Shown: positions 47,956 through 59,965, counted from the first letter of the stretch. The stretch is 64,000 nucleotides of DNA from Amphiura filiformis (GCF_039555335.1 NC_092635.1:67368058-67432057); one strand, 5' to 3'. Notes: generated by a model from the letters alone, not told the origin. Numbers and translations are program-made.

Positions 47956-48266
47956 CGCCGTAGAAGTGATGATGTAACAGGATTAACTACCATAGCAATA
48001 GGTGAATACAATTTTTGAATATATCGCCCTTCACTACAAGCAAGTTGTACTCATCACCTGTGTAAGTCTGCAATCATAGGCAGGATATAAATATCGGCAG
48101 AAGATGAATATTCTATAACATTACGATCCACGTCTTTAGTTATGTTCTTTGACATTAATTGTTCAATGCAGAGGTACCGCGTGAACGTACTAGTGAAGTG
48201 CGATATATTCTAAATTTGTATTCACCTTATTGCTATGGTAGTTAATTAATCATGTAACATCATCGA
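47956..48266. mobile_element. Palindromic MITE family M4, copy 3
   Basis: GATTAACTACCATAGCAATA at the left is mirrored by TTGCTATGGTAGTTAAT at the right, with the M4 core between them. Confidence 0.85.
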
Positions 48267-48518
48267 ATACATGCACAGTTTTGCTTTGTGTTTTTAAAAT
48301 AAGTATAATCAAGCATTACCAAATTTTATGTCATTTCGTAAATATTTCATTTACATAAATGCACTTTGCCTAAAATAATATAATCTAGTGTATTACAGTG
48401 CATAATTATAATTTGTATTCAAAATTTCTTTACTAAATGTATCGTTAGCATAATTAGTATTGGGATATATTTTAATGTATCCCTAGAGAAGTCCTTTATC
48501 AGAAGATTGAGCTTTGAA

Positions 48519-48816
48519 AACTGTATACGCTGGCGAAATTACGTAATAATCGGATTAACTACCATATCAATAGGTGAAAACAATATACCGCGCTGCACTG
48601 ATACGTTCACGAGGTACCTCTGCATTGAACCATATCACTTGCACCTGTAAGATAAGTATCTTTGAAAAGACCAGTATTGTATTCAATCTATGATTGCAGA
48701 CATACATATGTGATGAGTGTAACCTGCTTGTAGAGCAGCGCGATATATTCAAAATTGTTTTCACCTATTGATATGGTAATTAATCCGTTTAATTACGTAA
48801 CTTTGCCAGCGTATAG
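48519..48816. mobile_element. Palindromic MITE family M4, copy 4 (core inverted)
   Basis: Arms run TATACGCTGGCGAAATTACG... and end ...CGTAACTTTGCCAGCGTATA, so the outer repeat extends beyond the other copies. The core reads in the opposite order (GCATTGAACCAT before CTATGATTGCAG). Confidence 0.8.
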
Positions 48817-49811
48817 AGAGTGTCATCTTCAGACGAATCGTTACTACGTTATCGTATTCGCCAGCAAACTGTTATGTTTAATCCGATTATCACCATGTTA
48901 ACTGGGTCACGCTTTTGAGTTCTACACCCCGATCGAAATGATCGCAACACAAAGTCTATGGCATGTACATCAATACCAAGGTGCGTGATCCAGTTACCAG
49001 GGAGTTAAGTTACGTAACCATTTCGCTGGCGAATTAAGCTTGGTCTTAACCCTGAAATTATGGAATTATGGTCTAAAGTATATGAATATAGCCTATACAC
49101 ATTTTTGACCATGCAACTTCGAGACATTTTCACCAAAATGGTTCAAAAATACTAAAATTTGCTTAAAAATCATTAAAAACAGCCTGATTTTCGCCCAAAT
49201 GTCAAATATTCTTGGTGAATTTGATCAATATTAAAAGAAAAGGACACTAACTGCACGAAATAGATTGATAATATTTTGGAAATGTAAGCTTTCCTCCATT
49301 CTAATGTCTTTTGTCTGCCGAAGTTTGAGACTTGTTAGTTTTGTTAGCGATATAGTGCCTTAAAGAGTGCCTTGTGAAACACAGGTAACTTTATCATTGC
49401 CCTCGGCCGTTTGCTTTGGAAACTAAATTCAATAATGGGGAATTTTATCGCTGAAAATTATATCATGTTGAAGGGTGTATTTTATAGAAAAAGAAACACT
49501 ATTGGCGGGAAGTACCTGTACGTGAGAGGCATTCTAGTTTGTGAATATCACATGTTGTAGCTTGCTCAAGGACATACCTCAACAGCTTGGGAAGTCGATT
49601 ATGTTTTTTACAAAAAATTTACAAAATGTTATTACGACGCTAACATCATTTGTCTATTTCAAAATGTCCTTCCTCAAAGAGACAACATGAACTTCACAAT
49701 AATAAGTCAAAATATAAACGGTTGTTAAGCTGGCCATATATGTCTCAAAGAATTTTTGATTTGATAAGTTGGTAACAATAAAAGGGTGTGATTTGAGCTT
49801 AGTTGAGCAGT
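48817..49811. other. No feature recognised
   Basis: AT-rich intronic DNA. A CGCTGGCGAATT motif near 49024 echoes the end of the copy-4 MITE. Confidence 0.5.
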
Positions 49812-50186
49812 CAAGTTAGCACAATCAATAAGGCGTTCGACTATGGTGCGTGAGAATTGCGTGATCGAACCCTGGTGGTGGTTTAGTACGCTCTCGCGGA
49901 AAATTTGAGTTACCTTGAAATTCCCCTGGACAAGGAACTTACTGCTAATCGTCTTGTTGTGACCCTTACACAACTCGGGGGCTGATCCTGGCTGCAAAGG
50001 TCAATTGTGGAATGTCTAGGGTGTGTGCTTCTAAGCAGCAAAGTCTCTGAGTTGTTGTTAATTGGAATGATGGGGCCGTAGTGGTCAGCGATAACCTGTA
50101 AAGTGAGCTAAAGTGTGCTGTGGCATTTGGATCAACGTCTAGGCGGTGTGTCTGTGCGTTGCGCACAATCACTGCGGATTCTTTTT
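49812..50186 (+). mobile_element. tRNA-derived SINE family B, near-full-length copy
   Basis: The head TTAGCACAATCAATAAGGCG (A box region) and GTGATCGAACCCTGG (B box) resemble a tRNA. The body includes GATGGGGCCGTAGTGGTCAG and CAACGTCTAGGCG and ends at a GTGCGTTGCGCACAATCACTGC hairpin. Other copies: 55078-55405 (minus, full), 42535-42671 and 26445-26536 (minus, truncated). Confidence 0.88.
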
Positions 50187-50217
50187 ACCAGTCACGTAAC
50201 TGAGGTCATTACTACTA

Positions 50218-50443
50218 CAGGGTGTATCAAAATGATTGGTACCCATCAATTTTAATGTGTATCGAAAAGCCTGCCTCTTCCAAATACAACAGTGGATACT
50301 CTTGAAATGTCCAGAATGTATAGTTTATGAGTTGTTTTACAATATATCAACAAATTAGTTGGATCTAATGTTAAATTTTGATGCCTCATGCTCATCCATT
50401 ATCAGTGAAAACTGATGGGTACCAATCATTTTGATACAGCTTG
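50218..50443. mobile_element. TA-flanked MITE, short relative of 47010-47461
   Basis: The ends CAGGGTGTATCAAAATGATT and AATCATTTTGATACAGCTTG are mirrored, with TA on both sides. The interior is unrelated or heavily deleted. Confidence 0.82.
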
Positions 50444-51427
50444 TATATGCACACACAGATGTGATATTTCAGAATAATGAACCAAGTGCGTATTTTCGGA
50501 ATTATGAACCTGCGTTCCGCCCTTCTGATTGATGTTCTATCAGATATTACGAAGTGGCGCTAGCTATTTCATTTGTTGCTGGTACGGTGCAAACAGAATG
50601 TTTATAAAAACATTTACCATGTTCATGAAGACATTGACATTTAATGGGTCGGTTTCCAATCATGAAGAGCAATTAATAAAACCACAAAACAAGTCCGTTA
50701 CTGATGTTCAGTACATCAATCACTATACACCTACAAAGGAAGTCCATTCTCTAGTATTGTCGTCTATATAGGGAATCTGCCAACAGGCATGTATTCCGTA
50801 TTAAAGTTGTCACTTGGTCTTTACATATAAAGTGAGTAGAATCAATGGTTACCATACCAGTTAAACCTGATACATTACACATGGCAAGCTGATGATAGCA
50901 TGGCTGGGCCTAGATTCCTGGAAATTGTTTCAAGGTTTCATCTTGTATTTGAACATAATAATATCTCTATGATTATTACCAGGAATGACCCAGTTTTGTC
51001 TACATTTAAACGGGAACATTCGTCTAAAGGCTATAAGATTACTCAAGTAAATATCATGAAAGTGAGCGACAGAATAGTGAAATTTCGTAGGGAAATGACA
51101 AACAATAAAGTTACTATACCATTTATTTTAAAAATCTGGATTTATTCATAAAGTGTTACACAAGCTCAGCATTTTATGGCATAACATAATCCTTTTTCGC
51201 CTTGGCAAGGTAGTAACGTCAGTGTGTATGTAATTGGGTGCCGCTTCAAATTGCGAGCGTTCGTTAAAATCGCATGCGTACACACGCACGCGTTTAAAGA
51301 CGAAACAGCTGACTCATTTCATTCTAACGCACAGTCGGTGTCAAATAGATGAGGTAACAGAAAATAAACCCGGATATGATTCCAGTTTCTCATAATTCAT
51401 TTAACTTCCCGGAAAATGATATGATAA

Positions 51428-51583
51428 GGATAATGAACTGAGTGCAATGCATTCGTCAAGATAATCGCACGCGCCGTGGAGTTATTGCATTTAGCTCGAG
51501 AGCCGATAGGCTCAAGAGCTAAATGCAATAACTCCACGGCAAGTGCAATTATCTTGACGAATGCATTTGCACGATACATTATC
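51428..51583. mobile_element. Near-perfect hairpin, ~70-bp arms
   Basis: GCATTCGTCAAGATAATCGC and CGTGGAGTTATTGCATTTAG in the left arm recur inverted in the right arm, around a loop of about 15 bp near 51508. Confidence 0.85.
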
Positions 51584-52003
51584 CGTCATACACTGAGTGT
51601 AGGCCTATTAAAACAATAGGCAATATTAATTGCTGCATTCATTATATTAGTTTTAATATTAGGAAAATATCTTACATTTTAAAAACACCGTCAGGAGATT
51701 GACCAGCTACGTAGCATTTAACTGGTAAAGAAAATCAATTCCTGTATAAGTTAGCTATCAATGGTATCGATTGCGCCATACGTCATACTTTAGTAACTTA
51801 TTCACGCATGGTTTGTAACCAATTGACTTTATGTTGTGATCATTTAGAGCACTGAACCAGTTCATCTGGAAACGATCGATTTAGATGTCCGACCAGTACT
51901 ACGGTGAATATCAACTGGACTTTATAGCTCTATAATTTGAACTTTAAAATCTACTTATATTAAAACACACGACATTGGGATTTAACAATTTGTTCAGTAT
52001 TAT

Positions 52004-52039
52004 CATAGGCCTTCAAACACATGTGTTTGAAGGCCTATG
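52004..52039. repeat. Perfect 36-bp palindrome
   Basis: Each 18-base half (CATAGGCCTTCAAACACA) is the exact reverse complement of the other, with no loop. Confidence 0.9.
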
Positions 52040-52281
52040 GTATTATAAAGCATGATCATGATATTATGCGCTAGTGTGTGTTTCCAGGCCCGGCTATGTT
52101 ATTTTAGATATAGGCCTACATGTATTTCATTTGTAAAATGCTGAATATTTTGCAATGGTGTCATCTTGTATAATTATGATCCACCTGTTTTTGGCCCTTT
52201 TTAATTAATAGAAGCTCGATTATTCTCATTTGATGTTTGATTTATTTGAGGTCATTAATCATAATGTATGACAACGTTATT

Positions 52282-52398
52282 TGCATAATAGGGTGCAACT
52301 CTACTAGTCTTATTACAAGACTGCCCTACCCCAACCCTAACCCTAAACTCCGTAAACGAGGACTGGACTCAAGTCTAGCGAGTTGCACCCTATTCGGT
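52282..52398. repeat. Inverted repeat around CCCTAA units
   Basis: AATAGGGTGCAACTC and GAGTTGCACCCTATT enclose AACCCTAACCCTAAAC, another short telomere-like tract inside a stem. Confidence 0.7.
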
Positions 52399-53649
52399 AA
52401 TTGTACCCTATTATAGAACACCGTTTGTAACTATACCATTTTAACACCACAGAATGTATATTCGTACTTTTTTGTTGGTATATATATCGAACAGACAATT
52501 ATATAGTTATGTGACCTCTGTGTCGAAAGCGTCACCTAACTCTACTATATGGTTATGTGAAAGTAGTATTTCTAGTATTTGAGCGTGCACGAATTATCTA
52601 GAATCTATTGTTTAGCGTGCAGGTTTTAGATAATGCATTGTTTAGCGTGCAGGTTTATATAATTTGGGCTGTGAAGGGTAGTTCGCGAAAATAATGCACG
52701 GGAGAAGAATACATAACGATGAATAGAAACGGGCACTAGAAGTGTATAGCCGAATACGTGTTTTACGAGATATCTGTGGTTCATAACTGCCAATGGATAC
52801 GGCCCCCTATCCCTTTGAAGTAATGAACCACGGGTATACGGGTTAACAAAAGCTAGACATAATTATGCTAGACAGGATGCACTAGGTATTAACGCGTGAT
52901 GTCACGTGATGCCGCTAATCAATCGGAACGCTTGAAAATGTTAAATGACACCACTTTTACATAACGCGTTCACCTAGTGCTGTCTATTAATTATAATCGA
53001 AGACAGAATCAAAAAAGACTAGTCTGCGTCTGACGTCACCTATCTATCAAACTCTCCAAGACCCTTGATTGGTTAGTAGCGCGTAAAAGGAAGACTGATT
53101 CATCTGGTGCCAATCGGAGAAATGGAATCACAGAAAATGGTGACAAATTACAATACATTTACAAGGCAAAAAGCAACTTTTCTAGACATTGTTGACATGG
53201 TACCTTCACGACGAAGTTTCCTATTATTAAGACATAACTTTTGAGACAGTTTGTATATTTGAAGGTGCAAAGTTAGCCATAAGGCACGCTGTTTCACCGC
53301 CGCGTTCAGAAACTCAATCATCACAACAATCGTAAACAAACCGTGCTTGAGTTTGATTGACAGATGACTTCAGACGCAAACTAGTTTTTAAAATTTTTTA
53401 TTCTATCTTTGATTATAAACATTGTACATGTATTTTGAGTAAATTTCACTACTGTTAAAGTTCCTCTTATTGGTGTGTAACACTCGTAAATTCGGGTTGG
53501 TAAATATCTCCTTTGCTGTGAATTAAAACTTGGTATTAATAAACTTTACCATGCTTGACTCACTTGATACCCACGCAATTACTTGTCAATCATATTACCA
53601 TCGTTATGTTTTACATTGCATTTTAATTTACTTTTTATGTATTTTCCAG

Positions 53650-53803
53650 AACATTGGCAATGGGTACCTACTTATCCACAACAGAGATCACGATCGAGCG
53701 TCATGGGATCGAGATTCAACATACTGACTACACGGCAGCTTTCGCTGTTTTCGCCATACTGATGCTGATGTGCATTCCGCTTGCTTTACTCTTTGAGCCA
53801 ACT
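53650..53803 (+). CDS. MFSD6-like transporter, coding exon 2 (residues 360-411)
   Basis: The acceptor TATTTTCCAG and donor ACT/GTAAGT bound 154 bp. The first base completes the Gly codon left open by exon 1, giving a continuous join from KAFGPAGAAIG into TLAMGTYLSTTE. The hydrophobic stretch AAFAVFAILMLMCIPLALLF (about residues 388-407) is a transmembrane helix, with the polar segment STTEITIERHG before it as a short loop. The exon ends in phase 0 after FEPT. Together with exon 1 this covers roughly the first six helices of a 12-helix MFS fold. Human MFSD6 is close to 800 residues, so about half the protein remains. Confidence 0.88.
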
Positions 53804-53845
53804 GTAAGTAATATTAATACTAAGCTTTTCCAGTTGAAATCCAAA

Positions 53846-53932
53846 AGCCCCATTTGAAATTCACACTCCTTCTGTGGGAGATTAATATCACGTCTTCCAT
53901 ATGGGGTGTGTGGGTTTTAAACGGGAATAGCT
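53846..53932. mobile_element. CTTCCACA-stem MITE fragment (copy 3)
   Basis: CATTTGAAATTCACACTCC and the mirrored GGGTGTGTGGGTTTTAAAC enclose a CTTCTGTGGGAGAT/CGTCTTCCATATGG stem. It starts about 40 bp after the exon-2 donor. Confidence 0.75.
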
Positions 53933-54639
53933 AATTAAGTGTCATTTGTATCATTATTATAATTCAATGATAATCACAACTCAAAGAGTAAGGTGACTGA
54001 CTTTAAGACTAACTGCAAGAAGGTTTTTTCTTGAAGAAGTTAATAACGGTAAAAAATTATCGACAGCTTAAAAATTCTTGTTTGTTAACATATTTTGACA
54101 ATTTTCTGCATTTGATCAAATTATTTCTGTCAAAATCAATCCATTTTGGCCAAAAAACAAACAAATCTCAAAAACGCATCTGGGCCGGTCGGGCGGACCC
54201 GTAGTGGTGTTGTTGTTTTCGTCGCGTAAGCGAGAATTTCAAATACGCGGAATCGTGAACCTTATCCCTAACCCTAATGGACCTAGATTTACAGAGATTA
54301 AAATCATTGCTTTTATTTCACTAGTAACCGCAGTGTTATCACTAGTAAAATAAAAGCATTTGTAGTTTGCTATGTTCCGTAAAATTGTTTCGTTTATTTC
54401 ACAAAAGCGAAATAGCAATACAGTTATAATAATGTCCTGCTCGTATTCAAATGTATTTATTAACCCATGACAAATGTACTGCAAATCAACTTTACGATCC
54501 ATGGCAAGTCACAGATTTATAATTAAAACATCAAGGTCCATTGCTACTTCTTGCATGATTATGCAGAATACAAGAAGAGCAAGTGAATATCGGAACTAAG
54601 GCTGCATAAAATGCAATGCATAATTCTGCGAAGTATTAA

Positions 54640-55051
54640 AGCCATATTATAACATAGTGCTGAGGAGAACGCCCTCAAAAAAATTTAATTCTGGTTTTTA
54701 CACGATTGTAATGTACTTTAGTCAATAAAGATATTCTGCAAACATCAAGACTTTAGGTGCTGTAGTTTTGTCAAAATCCGAGATTTTGAATAAAACGATG
54801 GAACCGGCGTTTTATTATTACTATAGAAATATTAGTCGAACACGTATGCACAGTACACACACACCCCGATGATCGTACCGTACTACAACCGTGGGAGTAA
54901 CATGCATGGGCGCTAGTAGTAAATTCCAATTTTTTATGCTTTACCTCACTTGTTCGGCTCAAAAGTAAAAGGGGACATATCTGACAGTAAAAGCTAACAT
55001 TTTATTGAAAATAAATACTAATCTATTTTTACAGAAATGTTATAATATGGC
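54640..55051. mobile_element. TTAA-flanked inverted-repeat element
   Basis: The ends AGCCATATTATAACAT and ATGTTATAATATGGC are mirrored, with TTAA at 54636-54639 and 55052-55055. Inverted repeats are short. Confidence 0.7.
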
Positions 55052-55077
55052 TTAAAGTGAATATGTTTTCGCAGATT

Positions 55078-55405
55078 GAAAAAAGTGCAGTGATTTGATT
55101 GACAAACCTCAGCACATTTTATAGGCTGTCGCTGACCACTAGAGCCCCATATCATTCCATAAATCATTAAGCAGCAACACAAGGACTTGCAGCTAAGAAG
55201 CGCACACATTAGATATTTCACAATTGACCTTTCCAGCCAGGATCAGGCCCCTCCCCACCTCCGAGTTTCGCACAGGTTACTACGAGACCATTAGCAATTA
55301 GTTCTTTGTCCAATTCAATTTTTTTAACACGGGAGCGGTGGTTACCGTCAGGATTCGAACCCGCACCATAGTCGAACGCCTTATCGACTGAGTTAACTTT
55401 TGTCT
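55078..55405 (-). mobile_element. SINE family B, full-length copy, minus strand
   Basis: The minus-strand head ATAAGGCGTTCGACTATGG and B box GGTTCGAATCCTG are followed by the same body as 49812-50186. The 3' hairpin has lost the GCGCTACGCACAGG-type part and reads CAAATCACTGC. Confidence 0.87.
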
Positions 55406-55410
55406 CTTTA

Positions 55411-56234
55411 CTATCCACCATTTGTCACAAATTGCTTTCCAAGTAAATAAAGGAGAAACATTGAAGTAATAAAATGCTATTACTTAATAGCATGTCTTAG
55501 GTATAGTCGTTGAATGACATATTTTCGTATATTTTTATAAACCTGTTATATAATGTTTATTACTCATTATCATTCAAGGACACAATATATAATTCCCATT
55601 AAATTGTTAAACATCATATATGTTTCATTAAGCCATCGTTTAGACTCTTCAATTCATTACCGAATGCATTAAAACCATTGATCAATTACTCTATTACCCA
55701 GAAGCCTTAGTTTAAATCACTGGATTCGTTAGTGGATCGTGTGTAACCAAATAGTTAAACTCTCGGTAAAACGAATCCCACATTAAACTCTTACAGAAGA
55801 CTGTTTCATGCTCTTAGATCCAAGAAACGGGCTTAGTTAATGTTTGTTCCATTTTATGATGACGATAACATGTCAAGAATCGTGACAGATAATCCTTTAA
55901 ATGACAATGAAACGGTACAAAAAGCTGATGCAAAAACGTCTTCAAAATATAGGCAAACACAACAACTTTTAACCTCTTCAGTAGAAGTGGCTTGTCACAA
56001 TTTCGCTTTTAAAAATGTATATGACATCTTGAACGGAATCGTTATTCAGCTCCAGATTTAATGCCCTAAAGTAAAATCTACGGAAGGCCATCATTTATTT
56101 AGATTGAAATGCTCAAGCAACTATTGTTATACAAAAAAGTGCTTTAGATTATATTGTCAGCAATAATTTTTTAACGTCACATCTAAAGTTTGTTCCTTTT
56201 ATACTCTATATTTACTTTATTTTATTGCCTCCAG
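55411..56234. other. Intronic, no exon accepted
   Basis: A 73-codon plus frame at 55840-56061 has hydrophilic, protein-like composition. An in-frame TAG lies directly upstream and the only usable acceptor (GGGCTTAG) is weak. Confidence 0.45.
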
Positions 56235-56306
56235 CAACATAGAAACTCTTTTAAAGAAACGATCACGGATATTAAAGTGAAAGTTCTTGGTCATTGCCAA
56301 ATTGTT
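56235..56306 (+). CDS. Tentative MFSD6-like coding exon 3
   Basis: The acceptor TTTATTTTATTGCCTCCAG is strong and phase 0 matches the end of exon 2. It opens QHRNSFKETITDIKVKVLGH followed by CQIV. That is a basic cytosolic segment running into a hydrophobic start, as expected for the loop between helices 6 and 7 of an MFS protein. The donor GTT/GTGCGT at 56307 is mediocre, and GTCATA at 56311 is an alternative. The downstream helix-7 exon was not found. A MITE begins 30 bp later. Confidence 0.45.
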
Positions 56307-56337
56307 GTGCGTCATACCAAACTTTATTCAATGAGTT

Positions 56338-56690
56338 ATTCCATTTACAATCCACACTACCCCTGTGGAAGATTCTGGTAATATCTTCCATAGGAGGAGT
56401 ATGAATTTCAAATGGAATGAACACATTAGGCAGCTACATTTGAAACTCATCCTCCATCTGTGGAAGATTCAGGTTGAATCTTTCTCAGAGGGTGCATGAA
56501 ATTCAAATGGAACTATGTTCATTTCATTTGAAATTCATACTCCCTCTGCGGAAGATTCAGGTTGAATATTTCTCAGAGGGTGTTTGAAATTCAAATGGAA
56601 CTGTGTTCATTCCATTTGAAATTCATACTCCCTCTGTGGAAGATATTTCCAAAATATTCCACATGGGTAGTGTGGATTTTAAAATGAAAT
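56338..56690. mobile_element. CTTCCACA-stem MITE, copy 4
   Basis: ATTCCATTTACAATCCACAC and GTGTGGATTTTAAAATGAAAT are the ends. Inside are two tandem ~90-bp repeats around CTCAGAGGGTG and AAATTCATACTCCCTCTG. Confidence 0.85.
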
Positions 56691-57090
56691 ATCCCAATGT
56701 TGCATAGTGATATTCTAGTTCATTCACTCCTCATTTTCCATTTAATTATCTCCACTATCATGTACCAATTATTGTTTATGACTATTGTTGTTATGACAAA
56801 GGGATGTTAATTTTCTACATGTTCTAGTGTTAATCATCACAAGAGGAATCCAGAGTATCTATTATGTTTGCTATCGTAATGCCTTCAATCAGTACTTTAT
56901 TGAATCATTGATCTTAAATGAGTCAACGAGGGTTTAATTAAAGATATTACAAGGTGTGGATCTGTAATCTCGGTTAACAGTTGATTACATTTGGATGGTT
57001 ATTATTAGTTATTTATCCTTTACTATATTTTGACCCTCTTTGTATTAATTCAATAATTATTACTTGTGTATGTGTCATTATATTTGACTT

Positions 57091-57340
57091 GCTACCACGA
57101 AATGAGTGTAAAGTCGCAAGTGACAACCTGGCTGACTGCCTTGATGTTCTTTGTTTGCCTCGCACCTGTACAAGCCAGAAGTATGTTCTTCTTGAATAGC
57201 CCATTGTGCCCTCATTGACAAAGGACATACAGACATACTACTGGCTTGAACCAGTGCGTGTAAAACAAAGAACATCAACACAGTAGCCAGGGCATCTCGA
57301 AACTACCAACTTGCGACTTTACACTCATTTCGTGGTAGCA
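57091..57340. mobile_element. Palindromic element with 30-bp perfect ends
   Basis: GCTACCACGAAATGAGTGTA at the left is mirrored by TACACTCATTTCGTGGTAGC at the right. GATGTTCTTTGTTT and AAACAAAGAACATC mark inner arms. Confidence 0.85.
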
Positions 57341-57614
57341 GTGCACATATTTGATATTTGCCAGTTCACGTGGACATAGTCTTCAAAGATTGCTTTGGCG
57401 TATGTGAAACTACGTGTGCTATTTTTATAACATTCCTTATTTTTTTCCCACGAGTGTTGTAGTATAAAGAATGAATAAGTAAAATGATTTTCATATAAAA
57501 AAATTTCAAAACATTATAGCAAAAAATGTTTTCCATTCGTCGCTCCAATTTCCATTTTTTGAAAATCATTATGTTGTTTTTCCTCGATAGCCTTAACTTC
57601 AGCCGACATGTTGA

Positions 57615-57768
57615 GTCCAAATGGAAGATTCAGATTGAATCTTTCTCAAATGGTATCATGAAATTTAAATGTAACAGCTTAATGTTTAATTTCATTTGAA
57701 ACTCATCTTCTGTAGAAGATATTTCTAAAATCTTCCACAGGGGGAGTATGGAATTTTGGTGGAACAGC
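57615..57768. mobile_element. CTTCCACA-stem MITE, degraded copy 5
   Basis: GGAAGATTCAGATTGAATCT and AAAATCTTCCACAGGGGGAG retain the family stems. The outer ends are lost. Confidence 0.7.
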
Positions 57769-57774
57769 CCATTG

Positions 57775-59530
57775 AAGCATGCTTCTCTCTGATCACAATC
57801 TGAAAGAAAAAAATATATAGATTTTTTTGGTATACAGAAAAAATCACTTAATGAAATATCTTGATTTAAATAATAAAAATATATTCATAGACGTCACGTG
57901 TTTCTATCGAGTTCCTAATGAAACTGTTAATGAATTGATTTCAGCCTTGTACGACTGTAACCCATTCAACGTTCAGATAATACGCCTTTATTGCCGTGCG
58001 TGAGTAATATAAGTCCCCATTACACTAACGATAAAATATCATTTATTAGTTATAGCATTATTAGTATTATTACCGCTGAAATGGGAGGTTATCAAATCTG
58101 CTAAGCATTTCCAAATAAAGCAGCGCAATGTTAGACTATATACGTGGTATAGTCTTAACGAATCGTGTTTCTGTTCGGGTTATTGATGCTTAAAGTTATC
58201 CATCTGAACGTCTGTTAGCAGTAAAACAACAGAGACTTCATTTTAAATTGCTGTCCTTATCAATAACCTGAAGCGTATCCATTTTATCGCCAACTGTTGA
58301 AGAAAATATCTTTCTAAAGAACCCATTGGGGTTGTAGCCAATCTACTAGCGCTATAAAAGTAGGCTATAAAACCTGCAGTAATTATAATGTGCAAATAAT
58401 GAAAGAAATCTTTATATAGTTTGTTGTTTTAACTATTAACAATATTATTATGGGATTGCTAATTTGGATTTAAAGTATGAATGTTAAACATGAAAACCAA
58501 ATCTATATCAAAGTTTAGTATCCATGTAGAATTACTTTAAAATGTTATTGTAATATGAATTAAAGTTAAAGGGGTGACATTATTTTGCAAACAATTGAAA
58601 TACCGCTAAAAATCATTCTGTAATTATTCTGCATTCTAAGTTTTGTTCGTTTTTTTAACTTTGTTAAAAATAAAGAAAAGATTTGTTAACTAGCCCTAGC
58701 TCAGAAAATTCAGAATTGACATGCGTATAAGATCATGAGCTTGTCTTTCAAGCTTAATTCACCATTGTATCTGACAAGCCGAAACAAAAGGCTTAAAGGT
58801 ATACCATTTTCTTCCAGATTACGAACATAAATAGTCATTGATAATTTGTTATTAAAGTTGCTAGACAACGATTTGAATTAACGAGGACTATCATCATACA
58901 TCTTTTTTAACCGCACCTCTTTTGAAATCCCTAGGTCATTCAAATAAGTAGGCAAGAACGTCAATGTCAATAAAAACACTTCCGCAATATATGCAATATT
59001 ACTTTTTAAGACGATTAAAGTAACTTCATAGCACATTGTCCATTGTCTTGTCTTTTTTCTTTTTTTCGTTTATATTTACGACTTATTTTTAAAAAGGCTA
59101 TTTTTTAACCATCGCAATGATCTTCCAGCCATAATATTAATGTTTATATTGCTCAGTGCCTTTCGTGTTTGTTTGGTAATTGTATTTAATATTATATAGT
59201 ATATTTCTTTAATATTTATATGAAAATAAAGATCAATAACAAATATTATCAATAAAGAAACAGTTTTATATTACTTTCAAAGTAACCAACGATACCGTTT
59301 TATATTATTTATTGCATTTAATATACCTTTGGCTATCGATTGATTCCTATGAAATATGAATGAAAACGGCAAACCACTTAACAGGAATAAATGCAACATT
59401 TTCAGGAAATGCATCAATGTGAAATGCAACGTTGCATGGTATAATGTGACTTGACGAGTCACGTAATAATTTCATTGGCTTGTTGGCATGTCAAACATTG
59501 ATTTCTAACCTACATCCGGCAAATCGTTTC
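57775..59530. other. No feature recognised
   Basis: AT-rich DNA, presumably intronic or downstream of the MFSD6-like gene. No transmembrane-type exon is visible on the plus strand. Confidence 0.5.
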
Positions 59531-59577
59531 CTTGAGTCGCAAGAAATTGAAGAATATTTATGATTTTAATGACTTGA

Positions 59578-59965
59578 ATGTGTGGGTGTGGTGTGGGAGT
59601 ACATGTAGGGTGGGGCTGCGCGTTTGTGTGGGGGTTGGATGCGTGGTGGGGTATATGCCTGTGGGTTGGGTTGGTGTGGGGTGTGTTTTGGTGAGTTGGT
59701 GGGTTGGTGGGTTTGTCGGATTGGGGTGGTGGTAGAAAGGTGGTTAGTCTGTGTATGTGGGGGTGTTAGGATAGGGTTGTGGGCTGGGTGTTTGCGTGGT
59801 GGTGCGATGCGTGGTGTGGGGTATATATGCGTGTGGCTTGGGGTGGATGTGTTTGGATCAGGTTGTGGGATTGAGGTGGTGGTACATGGGTGGTTAGTCT
59901 GTGGATGTGAAGGTGTAAGTACTGGTATATAGGGGTGTACATTGTATGTAGGGGTGTATGGGTAC
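59578..59965 (+). repeat. GT-rich low-complexity tract
   Basis: Imperfect repeats of GTGGGTTGGTGTGGGGTGTG and TGCGTGGTGTGGGGTATAT. The open frames here on both strands are composition artefacts (Gly/Val/Cys-rich versus Pro/Thr/His-rich). Confidence 0.85.

Larger units (their letters stand above)
45759..53649 (+). other. Intron 1 of the MFSD6-like gene (7.9 kb)
   Basis: Bounded by donor GTAGGT and acceptor TATTTTCCAG. It holds a telomere-like hairpin, three MITE families, a full SINE and palindromes listed separately. No internal exon was recognised. Confidence 0.85.

Noticed and set aside
55840..56061. Possible loop exon of the MFSD6-like gene
   Set aside because: An in-frame stop sits directly upstream, only a weak acceptor could open it, and its sequence does not match the family where a helix is expected.
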